Below are positions 34,558 to 43,707 of a stretch of 64,000 nucleotides of DNA, in pieces. A program made the translations under genes and the position numbers. The stretch covers positions 1 to 64,000 of the forward strand of contig NZ_WXYN01000016.1 of NCBI RefSeq assembly GCF_016881065.1, read 5' to 3'. How positions within the stretch are numbered: the first letter of the stretch is position 1; each line of letters starts with the position of its first letter. The stretch is from Planococcus soli (GTDB lineage Bacteria > Bacillota > Bacilli > Bacillales_A > Planococcaceae). Under the pieces are notes generated by a model. That model ran no database searches. It had not been told where the DNA came from and saw only the letters and a program-made list of their open reading frames with translations.

Positions 34558-35913
34558 TCAAAGAATGAAATACAAAGTGGAGATCACCAAATAACAAACC
34601 ATCCAGATCAGCAAGGCGAATTTAAAATTCAGTTTAAATGCGATATAGACAGAGTTTTTCCGGCTAATCGCAGCCAACAGCAGATTCAGTCCGGAAAATG
34701 GAGAAGACAGAATGGCCAGGATCCAACCGCTCAGCAAACCAAGGCTCAAATACAGATGGTCATCCGCAAACAATGGGGAGTTGCTCAAAGTAATGGCCAA
34801 AATAGCGGCGGTAATGATTGGATGGACGCCAATCCATGCCGGAATGGTCATCAGCAAGGCCAGCACCGGAATCAAAAGCAGGACATGGGTGATATTCAAC
34901 GCTTCCAAAAGGGAACGAATCCAATCGTCTGCTCCATTGTTTAGAAGAGCCGTACCAAAAGCACCGGCAATGATGAAAATCGACAGCTCATTTCCCATTG
35001 ACGGAACTTTAACGTAGATGTATTGCTGGAAATTCGCGGCAAGCTCATGTGGAGTACCGAGAAACAATGACCATACGGCAGAGACGACAATCGCCGTCAG
35101 CGGAATGATGGTCAACACGGATAAATCGCTCAAACTCTCAATAAAAAGGATAACAGCAGTAACAGCCAGCAGGATCACAGCGAGCTCAAACACTTTCCGC
35201 TTGGCCGTCCCAAGGCTCACCGTGTTTTTAACAGCAGCTGCTTCTGGTATAGAGCGATTGTTTTTGCGCTCCCCCAAAAAGCCGAGGCCCATCATGATGG
35301 CGGTGACCGCAAGGCCGATTGGGAAAAGCTGCAGCCAGGTAACATCAAAATAAGACAGCACCAAGGCCATAGAGATGAAATATGGCGACCATAAAAAGGC
35401 CATGACAAATCCTCGGCTCAAGGCCTTCAAGCGCACTTCGTCAAATGGCTTGAACGATGAGGTGTCTGTCAAATCATAGAGGATCGGGAGCGTCCCGACG
35501 TTCATGACGGCACCGATACTGCCAGCAGCCACTGTCGAAAACAAGTAAAGATGATGCGTTTTCTTAATGGAGTGGGCGAAAATGACTTCTATGTACTTTA
35601 AATACTGCCCCTGCTGAATCGGAATCGACAGCAATGGCACAAAGATGAAAATCGCCAAGAGGTTGGCGTTGGTTTGAAGCGCCCCAAAAAACTCCCGCAC
35701 CCCATTGCCGCTCGTGTCCATCAATAACCCCACAACGAGCAGCACCGAAATCAGGATCTTCGGCGTCCGCGGGAGATACGGGAAATAGGAAATGAGCACA
35801 ACTAGCGCGAACAGGCTGATCAAAAATGTGGCGTAAGGAAAAGGAACGAAAAAAGACAGCAAATAAGTTCCACCCATGAGCAGGGTGCTGAGAGGGCGGA
35901 TGATTGGTTTCAT
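34558..35913 (-). CDS. Polytopic membrane protein, possible ion-transporter-superfamily permease
   Basis: 451 residues, 11-12 membrane helices with short loops. The N-terminal half has AVMNVGTLPILYDLTDTSS and the C-terminal half IPAWIGVHPIITAAILAITLSNS and SSPFSGLNLLLAAISRKN. The two re-entrant-like Gly/Pro/Ser segments recall the IT superfamily (CitM, DctM, ArsB-like). I do not recognise a specific family. It stands alone. Confidence 0.65.
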   Translation of the reverse strand: MKPIIRPLSTLLMGGTYLLSFFVPFPYATFLISLFALVVLISYFPYLPRTPKILISVLLVVGLLMDTSGNGVREFFGALQTNANLLAIFIFVPLLSIPIQQGQYLKYIEVIFAHSIKKTHHLYLFSTVAAGSIGAVMNVGTLPILYDLTDTSSFKPFDEVRLKALSRGFVMAFLWSPYFISMALVLSYFDVTWLQLFPIGLAVTAIMMGLGFLGERKNNRSIPEAAAVKNTVSLGTAKRKVFELAVILLAVTAVILFIESLSDLSVLTIIPLTAIVVSAVWSLFLGTPHELAANFQQYIYVKVPSMGNELSIFIIAGAFGTALLNNGADDWIRSLLEALNITHVLLLIPVLALLMTIPAWIGVHPIITAAILAITLSNSPLFADDHLYLSLGLLSGWILAILSSPFSGLNLLLAAISRKNSVYIAFKLNFKFALLIWMVCYLVISTLYFIL

Positions 35914-36167
35914 GTGGAGGACTCCTTTTGGAAATGGTACGGTTTTATTTAGTGTGACAGAAAAGTTTGGGGGCGTCTTTAAAGTTGCTCTAGAACATTT
36001 CGCAATATAAAGCCAAGTTATACACTGCTGGAGCAGTATTTAAGCAAATGATTCAAATTCGGTAACAAAGAAGAATAGATCGTCAATAGAAAATGGTAGA
36101 ATAAAGAAAATTGAAATTTTACCGTTATTAGTATCACTGATCATTATAGAAGCAGGTGAAGAAACTT

Positions 36168-36572
36168 ATGAAAAAAGATATACATGTAGTTGGAGCTGTC
36201 ATCACAAGTGGTGATAAAATCTTATGTGCGCAGCGGGGCTTGGAAAAAAGTTTGCCCGGCCTATGGGAATTTCCAGGTGGGAAAATAGAAGAAACAGAAA
36301 CACCTCAATCAGCCCTGCAACGAGAAATTCAAGAAGAAATGCATTGTCAGGTAGAAATTGGTGACCGGCTTGAACATACGGTGTATGAATACGATTTTGG
36401 AATCGTTCATTTAACGACATTTTATTGCCAATTAGTCCAAGGGACACCTGTGTTAACGGAACATATTGCGATCCAGTGGCTGAAAGCGCATGAACTGGAA
36501 AAGCTCGAATGGGCACCGGCAGACATACCGGCGATACAGAAATTAAAACAGACGTACCAAGCTCAGAAATAA
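36168..36572 (+). CDS. Nudix hydrolase, MutT/CTP-pyrophosphohydrolase type
   Basis: 134 residues from ATG 36168; AGGTG lies upstream. The Nudix box is complete: GGKIEETETPQSALQREIQEEM fits G-x5-E-x7-RE-x2-EE. Similar to MutT-type (deoxy)nucleoside triphosphate pyrophosphohydrolases, which remove damaged nucleotides. It ends 32 bases before the large helicase gene and shares its promoter, so the two probably act together. Confidence 0.88.
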   Translation: MKKDIHVVGAVITSGDKILCAQRGLEKSLPGLWEFPGGKIEETETPQSALQREIQEEMHCQVEIGDRLEHTVYEYDFGIVHLTTFYCQLVQGTPVLTEHIAIQWLKAHELEKLEWAPADIPAIQKLKQTYQAQK

Positions 36573-36604
36573 GCGGGTTGATTGGGAGGAGCGGGGGGAC
36601 GAAT

Positions 36605-39499
36605 ATGAATTTACTTCAGAGCTTAGAAGACTCAATTTACAAAGGATTTATCGATCAAACAAAACCGAGTGGAGAACGTTTTAAGCCAACGTTACTGATC
36701 AATAACACCAAAACAAACGAGACCGTATTAAATTCGATTACGGAGGAATTGGATAGCTGTCAATCGTTTCTCTTTTCTGTAGCTTTTGTGACGGAAAGTG
36801 GCTTGGCGACTTTAAAAACCCATTTATCGGACCTGCACCAAAAGGGGATTAAAGGAAGAATCCTGACCTCGACTTTTTTGAACTTTAACCAACCGAAAGT
36901 ATTTAAAGAACTGATGAAAATCAATAATGTGGAAGTCCGATTATCCAGTATGAAAGGCTTTCATTCAAAAGGATATATTTTCTCTCATAACACGCATCAA
37001 ACATTGATCGTCGGGAGCTCTAATTTAACGGCGCAAGCCTTGAAGGTTAACTACGAATGGAACGTCAAATTGAGTTCGCATGAAAATGGCGAGTTGGTTT
37101 CTCACTTTTATCATCAATTCGAAGAGGTTTGGGAAAATGCGCAACCACTGACAGAACAATGGATCACAAGCTATGAACAATCGTATGTGCCCATGGAATA
37201 CCGGAAAGAATTGACCAATGTGGCCGAATTCCCTGAAGTGTATACAGAAAATCCGTTAGAAGAAGCCATCAACATCAAACCGAACAAAATGCAGAAAGCC
37301 GCTCTTCAGGAAATCCAAGCAGTGCGGGAATCTGGGAATGACAAAGGCTTGGTGATTTCAGCGACTGGTACAGGGAAAACTTACCTATCCGCTTTTGATG
37401 TACGAGACTTTGCGCCAAAACGAATGTTGTTTATCGTCCACAGAGAGCAAATTCTTCAAAAAGCCAAAGCTGATTTTATTCGAATATTAGGCGGTGTAGA
37501 AAAAGATTTCGGGATTCTTTCGGGCAATTTGCGGGAGACGGATGCGCGATATTTATTCGCAACAATCCAAACGATTTCCAAGGAAGAAACGCTCCGTCAA
37601 CTAGACCCGCAGGCGTTTGACTATATTTTAATTGACGAAGTACATAAAGCAGGAGCGAAATCATATCAAAGGGTAATTGAGCATTTTCAACCGAAGTTTT
37701 TAATGGGAATGACTGCAACACCTGAACGTACAGATGACTTCAATATTTACGAGCTCTTCGATTACAATGTGGCTTACGAAATTCGCTTGCAGGAAGCATT
37801 GGAAGAAGACATGCTTTGTCCGTTTCACTATTTTGGCGTAACAGATGTCGAGTATGAAGAAGGCGTGATTGACGAAGCGACGGTTTTTTCAAAACTGATA
37901 ACGGAAGAACGTGTCGATCATCTTCTGCAAAAGGTCGATTACTACGGCCATTCAGGCGACAAAGTAAGAGGTCTCATGTTCTGCAGCAGAAAAGAAGAAG
38001 CAATCAAACTTTCAGAAGAGCTTAACCGCAGAGGCTTAAAGACTGTCGCGTTGACCGGACAAGATTCTCAAGAAGAGCGTATTTTGCAGGTCGAACGGTT
38101 AGAAAATGGCGTCATTGATTATATTTTGACTGTTGATATTTTCAATGAGGGAATCGATATTCCAAGCGTCAATCAAGTCGTTATGCTGAGACAAACACAG
38201 TCGAGCATCATTTTTATCCAGCAGCTCGGACGCGGACTTCGAAAACATGGATCCAAAGAATTCGTGACAATCATTGATTTTATTGGGAATTATAAAAATA
38301 ACTACCTCATTCCCATCGCTTTGTCTGGTGAGCGTTCGCAGAACAAGGACAATATTCGCCGCCGAATGAAAGACACGAGCTACATCAAAGGGATATCCAC
38401 AGTGAATTTTGAAGAGGTAGCGAAAAATCGAGTGTTCTCAGCGATTAAAAAAAGCAACTTAAGTGACATGAAGATTCTTCGCGAAGCCTATATCGAGTTG
38501 AAAAACAGAATCGGGCATATTCCACAGCTTCAGGATTTTATTCACCACAATTCAATCGATCCGTTAGTGATTGTTCAGAAGTATACAACCTATCATCAGT
38601 TTTTATTGAAGCTTAAAGAAATTGATCCATTGGTAAATGCGTACGAAGAACAGGTGCTAACTATGCTTTCTTTGGAAATCTTAAATGGCAAGCGGCTGCA
38701 TGAAATCCTGTTGCTTGAACTATTGCTCGAAAAAGAAAAAGTCACAATGGATACATATGAACAATACATACAATCATATAACTGCTCATTTGATCCAGAA
38801 ACCTTAGCGTCGGTGCAACGAATCATGGATCTGAGTTTTTTCAACCAAGGCCCCCGAAAAAAATATGGCACGAAGCCACTGGTGGACTTCGGGACAGATG
38901 GCATCGAGTTTAATGAGGAAATTCAAGAGAGTCTAGAACAAAATTCAAGCTTTCAGGCGATGTTATTGGATATTGTCATGAGTGCAAAAGAGTTAAACAA
39001 AAATTATCGATGCGATCAAGCTTTAACACTTTATAAAAAATATACCCGCAAAGATGCTTGCCGATTATTAAATTGGACAAGTGACGAAAGCTCGACGATT
39101 TATGGCTATAAAACAAAGCATGGGACCTGTCCGATTTTCGTTACCTACCATAAAAATGATGAAGTGGAGTCGAGTGTGGCTTACACGGAAGGCTTTATCA
39201 GTCCCGAAATCTTCACATGGTCCACAAGAAGTAACCGTACACTAGCGTCTGCAGAAGTAAAAACAATTATTGGAGCTGCAGAAAGCAATATTGATCTTCA
39301 TTTGTTTATTAAGAAAGACGATGACGAAGGCGGGGATTTTTATTACCTGGGACAGGTTCTTCCGGATAAGTCCAGTGTGGAACAAGCGTTAATGAAAGAT
39401 AAAAACTTAAAAGATATACCCGTAGTTCATATGAATTTATCGCTGGAAAACACGGTGGAAGGAAAGCTGTATCATTATATTGCCAGCGAGGAAAATTGA
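36605..39499 (+). CDS. PLD-like nuclease / superfamily 2 helicase / DUF3427 protein
   Basis: 964 residues from ATG 36605. Domain order: phospholipase-D-like nuclease (about 60-200) with H120-x-K122 in FHSKGYI and GSSNLT; SF2 helicase with Walker A ATGTGKT (about 253-259), DEVH at 344-347, GMTATPER and motif VI QLGRGLRKHG; then a C-terminal DUF3427-type region (about 660-964). Such HKD-nuclease helicases are common in accessory and defence regions. Gene and protein look AT-rich compared with neighbours. Possible roles are restriction of foreign DNA or repair, working with the Nudix enzyme. The in-frame extension upstream of 36605 overlaps the Nudix gene and is not used. Confidence 0.88.
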   Translation: MNLLQSLEDSIYKGFIDQTKPSGERFKPTLLINNTKTNETVLNSITEELDSCQSFLFSVAFVTESGLATLKTHLSDLHQKGIKGRILTSTFLNFNQPKVFKELMKINNVEVRLSSMKGFHSKGYIFSHNTHQTLIVGSSNLTAQALKVNYEWNVKLSSHENGELVSHFYHQFEEVWENAQPLTEQWITSYEQSYVPMEYRKELTNVAEFPEVYTENPLEEAINIKPNKMQKAALQEIQAVRESGNDKGLVISATGTGKTYLSAFDVRDFAPKRMLFIVHREQILQKAKADFIRILGGVEKDFGILSGNLRETDARYLFATIQTISKEETLRQLDPQAFDYILIDEVHKAGAKSYQRVIEHFQPKFLMGMTATPERTDDFNIYELFDYNVAYEIRLQEALEEDMLCPFHYFGVTDVEYEEGVIDEATVFSKLITEERVDHLLQKVDYYGHSGDKVRGLMFCSRKEEAIKLSEELNRRGLKTVALTGQDSQEERILQVERLENGVIDYILTVDIFNEGIDIPSVNQVVMLRQTQSSIIFIQQLGRGLRKHGSKEFVTIIDFIGNYKNNYLIPIALSGERSQNKDNIRRRMKDTSYIKGISTVNFEEVAKNRVFSAIKKSNLSDMKILREAYIELKNRIGHIPQLQDFIHHNSIDPLVIVQKYTTYHQFLLKLKEIDPLVNAYEEQVLTMLSLEILNGKRLHEILLLELLLEKEKVTMDTYEQYIQSYNCSFDPETLASVQRIMDLSFFNQGPRKKYGTKPLVDFGTDGIEFNEEIQESLEQNSSFQAMLLDIVMSAKELNKNYRCDQALTLYKKYTRKDACRLLNWTSDESSTIYGYKTKHGTCPIFVTYHKNDEVESSVAYTEGFISPEIFTWSTRSNRTLASAEVKTIIGAAESNIDLHLFIKKDDDEGGDFYYLGQVLPDKSSVEQALMKDKNLKDIPVVHMNLSLENTVEGKLYHYIASEEN

Positions 39500-39635
39500 T
39501 TTTGCAATCTCATTGACACTAAAGTTTATTTTCCCGCGATTGTATCCTTTTCTGTCCTCCTCTCCTATCTCTAAGGTAACCAGGTATCCGCTATCCTAGC
39601 GAAAGTCTGTATTTAATTTAGAGGAGGAAGAAAAA

Positions 39636-40082
39636 ATGAAGGAATACTTTTTGAAGAAAATCCACCATCCCAGGGAAGGTGAACTTTATCAATTCCTGGA
39701 GCTGGACGCCCAAACCGGCCAAGAGCAAATCATCGATCCATTCGAATCGGGGATGCTGCAGCTTTATCCTGAAAAGGAGCCAGCATCTGACGTGTTTACG
39801 ATCACTTCCAAACGCGGAGCAGATGCGACCGGGTTTTACCGGGGTGAAAAGTTTGTTGTACAGCGCGGTTCCAAGTTTGCGGCATCGACTTCGCCGAAAT
39901 GCCCGAAAAAGTACATCAAACTGCGGGAAAATCTGATGCTGGATAAGCTGCTTGTACCGTTTCAGCATCAGCTCTTGTTGATGGAAGACACCGAATTCAA
40001 TTCGCCGATGATGGCGATGGGTGCGGTGATCGGCGGCTGGGTGCGCGGGTCGCATGACTGGAAAGAGGCGGAAAAGAACTAG
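39636..40082 (+). CDS. DUF4357-like protein
   Basis: 148 residues behind GAGGAGGAA. The C-terminal half fits the DUF4357 pattern: RGEKFVVQRGSKF, an Arg-Glu-Asn-Leu stretch, then EDTEFNSPMMAMGAVIGGWVRGSHDWK. DUF4357 is often attached to restriction-modification or GIY-YIG proteins. The N-terminal half is not recognised. It follows the helicase gene by 136 bases with its own leader, so a functional link is possible but unproven. Confidence 0.55.
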   Translation: MKEYFLKKIHHPREGELYQFLELDAQTGQEQIIDPFESGMLQLYPEKEPASDVFTITSKRGADATGFYRGEKFVVQRGSKFAASTSPKCPKKYIKLRENLMLDKLLVPFQHQLLLMEDTEFNSPMMAMGAVIGGWVRGSHDWKEAEKN

Positions 40083-40088
40083 TCTATG

Positions 40089-40127
40089 AAAAAGCGTAAG
40101 AACCGATATTCGGATCTTACGCTTTTT
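40089..40127. terminator. Bidirectional terminator
   Basis: AAAAAGCGTAAGA / TCTTACGCTTTTT arms flank CCGATATTCGG, between convergent genes. Confidence 0.9.
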
Positions 40128-40139
40128 TGTGTTTTTTAG

Positions 40140-41372
40140 TCATCTTAGTTTCTTTTTCAGACTCAGCTGTTTTTTCCTTTTCTTTTCTGAAATCAGCGGC
40201 TTTGGCGCCGGATTGTATTGATCGTCATATAATCCGGTATAAGTCTGGTACCAGTTGAACAGATGCGCGAGAATTACTTTGCTGACAGCATAAGCCGGGA
40301 TTCCGAGAATGACGCCCGGAATGCCAAAGAGGTTGCCAGCTGTCAGCAGGACCGCGATGATGGTCACGGGATGGATACTTAAGTTACTGCCGAGAATGAG
40401 CGGCTGGATGACGCGTCCTTCCAGTGTCTGCTCGATGAAAAAGACAATCAGAACTTTGACCAGCATGATCGGCGAATGGACTACGAGCGCAATGATAACG
40501 ATCGGCAATAAGGCGATAAAGGTACCTAAAAACGGAATCAAGTTCAAAGCACCCGCGAGGATTCCAAGGGTTAGGGCATACTCAAGGCCGACAATGCTCA
40601 AGCCGATCCAGAACATCAGTCCGACAAAAAAGGCGACTATCAGCTGGCCGCGGATATACTGGCTGATTTGCAGGTTCATTTCACGCAGCAGGACATAGGT
40701 GTGTTCCCGCATTTTCGATGGGACAAGCTTCATGATGTGGTAAGGCAAGTGATGGCCGTCCTTCAATAGGTAAAACAGGATGAAGGGGGTCGTAATCACT
40801 GCCAGTACGGTAGTCGACAGGATGCCGAAGACACTGCCGATGCCGGTGACGGTTGTACCAACGACATCATCCGCCTGCTCCGTGATGGAAGTGGACAGGC
40901 TGTCTCCATTGCCGGTCAGCTGCGTTTGCAGCTGCGACAGAATATCGCTTTGGAAAAAGCTATCGATCTGCGAGATGAAACTGGCTAAATAATCCTGCCA
41001 ATTTTCCAGCAGGCCCAGCGTCTGCTCGCGAATGATGGGGATCAGGGTCGCAATGCCCCAGGCAAGCAAACCGATAATCACGACAAAGACGATGGAAATG
41101 CCCCCGATGCGCTTAATGTTTTTCGTTTCCATCCAGTCGATAAGCGGATTGAGCAGGTAATACAAGACGCCTGCCATGATCAACGGCAGTCCCATGACAT
41201 CAAAAAAAGCGAACAAGGGCTGAAAGACGTAGCTGACTTTTGGGAGCAGCAATAAATTCAATAAAATTAAAAGAATAATGACCAGTACGGATACCGCCTT
41301 GTTGTTCAGCACCCATTTCACAAACCAGGAAGCTGCATGGCTCAACGCATTTTTGTTTTTGTCCTGCTCCAT
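40140..41372 (-). CDS. AI-2E family (PerM-type) membrane transporter
   Basis: 410 residues from ATG 41372, eight bases after GAGG. Same architecture as the member at 3740-4819: two N-terminal helix pairs, an extracytoplasmic loop of about 90 residues rich in Gln/Ser/Asp, and a C-terminal bundle with ALNLIPFLGTFIALLP and HPVTIIAVLLTAGNLFGIPG. It ends with a strongly basic tail (SEKKRKKQLSLKKKLR). Substrate unknown. Confidence 0.88.
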   Translation of the reverse strand: MEQDKNKNALSHAASWFVKWVLNNKAVSVLVIILLILLNLLLLPKVSYVFQPLFAFFDVMGLPLIMAGVLYYLLNPLIDWMETKNIKRIGGISIVFVVIIGLLAWGIATLIPIIREQTLGLLENWQDYLASFISQIDSFFQSDILSQLQTQLTGNGDSLSTSITEQADDVVGTTVTGIGSVFGILSTTVLAVITTPFILFYLLKDGHHLPYHIMKLVPSKMREHTYVLLREMNLQISQYIRGQLIVAFFVGLMFWIGLSIVGLEYALTLGILAGALNLIPFLGTFIALLPIVIIALVVHSPIMLVKVLIVFFIEQTLEGRVIQPLILGSNLSIHPVTIIAVLLTAGNLFGIPGVILGIPAYAVSKVILAHLFNWYQTYTGLYDDQYNPAPKPLISEKKRKKQLSLKKKLR

Positions 41373-41571
41373 CACGTGCACCTCTTTCCTGGATAAAACA
41401 GCTTGAGACGCTGTGCAAATAGTGTAATCTTTCCTTCATTATAAGCCTAAAATACCCGTATGGCGCAGTTTTTACACTGACAGGAAAGTTTATTTTTCCG
41501 ACCTCTCCTCCCTCCATCTCCGTGCCATAAAACTCTCTTCCCTCCGTTTGCCAGAAAACATCTACGATACG

Positions 41572-41589
41572 TTATCCACATGTGGATAA
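41572..41589. promoter_or_regulatory. Two back-to-back perfect DnaA boxes
   Basis: TTATCCACA (41572-41580) abuts TGTGGATAA (41581-41589), giving an 18-bp palindrome of two consensus DnaA boxes. Degenerate boxes follow at 41616-41624 (TTATCCCCG) and 41638-41646 (CCATCCACA). The 345-bp gap between the AI-2E gene and the small membrane gene at 41726 holds nothing else. There is no dnaA, dnaN, gyrase or rpmH nearby, so it is not an obvious origin. Confidence 0.7.
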
Positions 41590-41725
41590 CTATCAAATGT
41601 AACGAAACGGCAAAGTTATCCCCGATTTACGGTGAAACCATCCACATATCCAGTAACAAGTGTGATGATTGGAACTTTCATACATTTTATCCGTAGAATA
41701 GACAAGAGTTTAGGAGGTGTGAAGT

Positions 41726-42097
41726 ATGTGGCTATTAATTATTTGGCTGATCGTCATTTTCGGCTTCGGATTTTTGCGGATGTATTTAAAAAAACGGTTC
41801 GGCATTGATGAGGAAGAGCGGGCAGGTGTGCCTGTCAAAAGATTCGAGCGTTGGAATGGTTGGGTTATGCTTGCAGCAATAATTGTTTTATATATCGTTT
41901 TCATAGATTCGCTAGCCGTATTTTTCTTTTGGCTGTTAAGTGTTTTTTTGCTGGTATGCGCAGCGCAAATCTATTTGGAGTGGAAATACCTAAAAGGATC
42001 AAGGAAATATCAGGCATCCATTGTTTACTTCACGATTACAGCACTGGTGATGATCATCTTCATCGCTATTATCAGGTGTCAAACTGAGTTGTTTTAA
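41726..42097 (+). CDS. Small membrane protein, DUF4181-like
   Basis: 123 residues behind TAGGAGGTG. Helices at about 2-18, 46-62, 64-84 and 96-114, with a charged RMYLKKRFGIDEEER stretch after the first helix that resembles DUF4181 proteins. The DnaA-box cluster lies directly upstream. Function unknown. A similar protein is encoded at 44862. Confidence 0.6.
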   Translation: MWLLIIWLIVIFGFGFLRMYLKKRFGIDEEERAGVPVKRFERWNGWVMLAAIIVLYIVFIDSLAVFFFWLLSVFLLVCAAQIYLEWKYLKGSRKYQASIVYFTITALVMIIFIAIIRCQTELF

Positions 42098-42130
42098 ATC
42101 TTTCGAATCAGAAGAAGTTCATTGTGCGCA

Positions 42131-42161
42131 AAAAAGCATTCCCTCAGCGGAATGCTTTTTT
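42131..42161. terminator. Bidirectional terminator
   Basis: AAAAAGCATTCC / GGAATGCTTTTTT with a 6-base loop between convergent genes. Confidence 0.88.
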
Positions 42162-42169
42162 CATTGCGG

Positions 42170-42754
42170 CTATTTATCCAGGACGACAGCACCTTTGTAC
42201 ATTTTGCCATGCAAGGCAGCTAATTTTTCAGCCATAACTTCTGGAGAATCCTTAAAATCCTGTTTGGTCCAGTAAAGGAAGAAGCCGAGACTACCGTAAG
42301 TCATGAAATAATTGAGTGTCGGAATTTCCAGTTCGCTTTCCTCCTCAAGGCGAAGCTCGGTTGTGGCAACTTGAACGAGGCTTTCACAAAACTGGTTTTG
42401 CGACCCTGGCAGCACCTCCCCTGTGATGATCAGACGGAAGATGAATTGATGCTCATAAATGTATTCGAAGATCGGCAGGTGCCGCTGGACATCTGTCGAA
42501 GAAAAGCGTTCCAAATCCTGAAAGCCTTTTCGGAAATAACTTATGAGGCCGTTCAGATGATCGTCAACGATAGCGGCCAGAAGCTCGTTCAAATCCTTGT
42601 AATGGGAGTAGAAGGTAACGCGATTGCATTTTGCCTGTTTCGTGACTTCCGTGATGGTCAACTCATCGAGGCTTTTTTCTTCCAATAACTGCAGCAGCGA
42701 CGTTTTCAGCTTTTTTTGTGTCCGCAAGATGCGGCGGTCTTCTGTGGCATTCAA
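42170..42754 (-). CDS. TetR-family regulator
   Basis: 194 residues from TTG 42754, six bases after AGGAGGAG; the longer frame has no ribosome site. Helix-turn-helix LDELTITEVTKQAKCNRVTFYSHYKDLNELL, with a ligand domain after residue 60 that resembles the YcgE/TetR-C_33-type C-terminus. Divergent from the SDR gene at 42911, which it probably represses. Confidence 0.87.
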   Translation of the reverse strand: MNATEDRRILRTQKKLKTSLLQLLEEKSLDELTITEVTKQAKCNRVTFYSHYKDLNELLAAIVDDHLNGLISYFRKGFQDLERFSSTDVQRHLPIFEYIYEHQFIFRLIITGEVLPGSQNQFCESLVQVATTELRLEEESELEIPTLNYFMTYGSLGFFLYWTKQDFKDSPEVMAEKLAALHGKMYKGAVVLDK

Positions 42755-42850
42755 GCTGTTCTCCTCCTGTTGTGTCCGAAAAAAGGACAGGTTTGTGAAT
42801 TTAGTATGACATGAATCTCTAGATATGGACAAATTGATTTATTATCTGTT

Positions 42851-42868
42851 AAATTACAAATGTAGTTT
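42851..42868. promoter_or_regulatory. Candidate TetR operator
   Basis: AAATTACA-AA-TGTAGTTT: arms match at 7 of 8 positions, in the gap between the divergent TetR and SDR genes. Confidence 0.45.
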
Positions 42869-42910
42869 ATTTATAAAGGGGTTTTCAGCTAATCATAGGA
42901 GGAATAAAAC

Positions 42911-43645
42911 ATGGCGCGTTTAACGGGAAAAGTTGCAATCATTACCGGAGCGGCACAAGGCATGGGTGCATCCCATGCGAAAAAGTTTATCGAAGAAGGC
43001 GCGAAAGTTGTACTGACAGATTTGAATGAAGAGAAAGGACAGGCTTTGGCAGCGGAACTTGGAGAGAACGCATTGTTCATCAAGCACAATGTGACAAGCG
43101 CTGAAGACTGGGAGGCTGTTGTGACTGAAGCCGAACGAGTATTTGGTCAGGTAAATGTACTGGTCAACAATGCCGGCATCACCATGGCGAAATCGATCCT
43201 GGAGACGACGGAAGAAGAGTATCGCCGAATTGTGGATATCAACCAGGTTTCGGTATTTCTTGGCATGAAAACGGTCATCCCGTCCATGCAGAAAGCGGGT
43301 GGCGGTTCGATCGTCAATATTTCATCGATGAACGGCTTAGTGGCCGGGGCAATCGGCTATACCGACACGAAATTCGCTGTCCGCGGCATGACCAAAGCGG
43401 CAGCGATGGAATGCGCCAACTACGGCATCCGCGTGAACTCTGTCCATCCGGGTGTCATCGCGACGCCAATGGTTGTTCAGGAAGACACAAAAGCGGCTGT
43501 CGAAGAATTTTCGAAGCACATTCCCTTAAAGCGCGTTGCCCAGTCAGAGGAAGTTTCCAGTATGGTCTTGTTCCTGGCGTCTGACGAAGCAAGCTATTCC
43601 ACAGGCTCGGAATTTGTGGTGGACGGCGGCATGACCGCGCAATAA
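42911..43645 (+). CDS. Short-chain dehydrogenase/reductase
   Basis: 244 residues behind TAGGAGGAA. Classical SDR: TGAAQGMG cofactor loop, NNAGITMAKS, catalytic Ser in NISSMNG and Y-x3-K in YTDTK. Asp in LTDLNEEKG after the second strand indicates NAD preference. It resembles 3-alpha/20-beta-hydroxysteroid or cyclohexanol dehydrogenases. Probably under the divergent TetR regulator. Confidence 0.9.
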   Translation: MARLTGKVAIITGAAQGMGASHAKKFIEEGAKVVLTDLNEEKGQALAAELGENALFIKHNVTSAEDWEAVVTEAERVFGQVNVLVNNAGITMAKSILETTEEEYRRIVDINQVSVFLGMKTVIPSMQKAGGGSIVNISSMNGLVAGAIGYTDTKFAVRGMTKAAAMECANYGIRVNSVHPGVIATPMVVQEDTKAAVEEFSKHIPLKRVAQSEEVSSMVLFLASDEASYSTGSEFVVDGGMTAQ

Positions 43646-43652
43646 GCAGAAA

Positions 43653-43695
43653 AAATACAGCCGTTACGCAGCATTTAGCGTAACGGCCGTATTTG
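43653..43695. terminator. Bidirectional terminator
   Basis: AATACAGCCGTTACGC pairs with GCGTAACGGCCGTATT, between convergent genes. Confidence 0.85.
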
Positions 43696-43707
43696 TTTAT
43701 CGAGTTT

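Noticed and set aside
36509..36604. In-frame upstream extension of the helicase gene that would overlap the Nudix gene
   Set aside because: The extension has no ribosome site and its residues are the Nudix coding sequence read in another frame; ATG 36605 has a good site.
41400..41725. Possible replication origin because of the DnaA boxes
   Set aside because: No dnaA, dnaN, recF, gyrB or rpmH and no AT-rich unwinding cluster nearby; treated as a regulatory or titration site.
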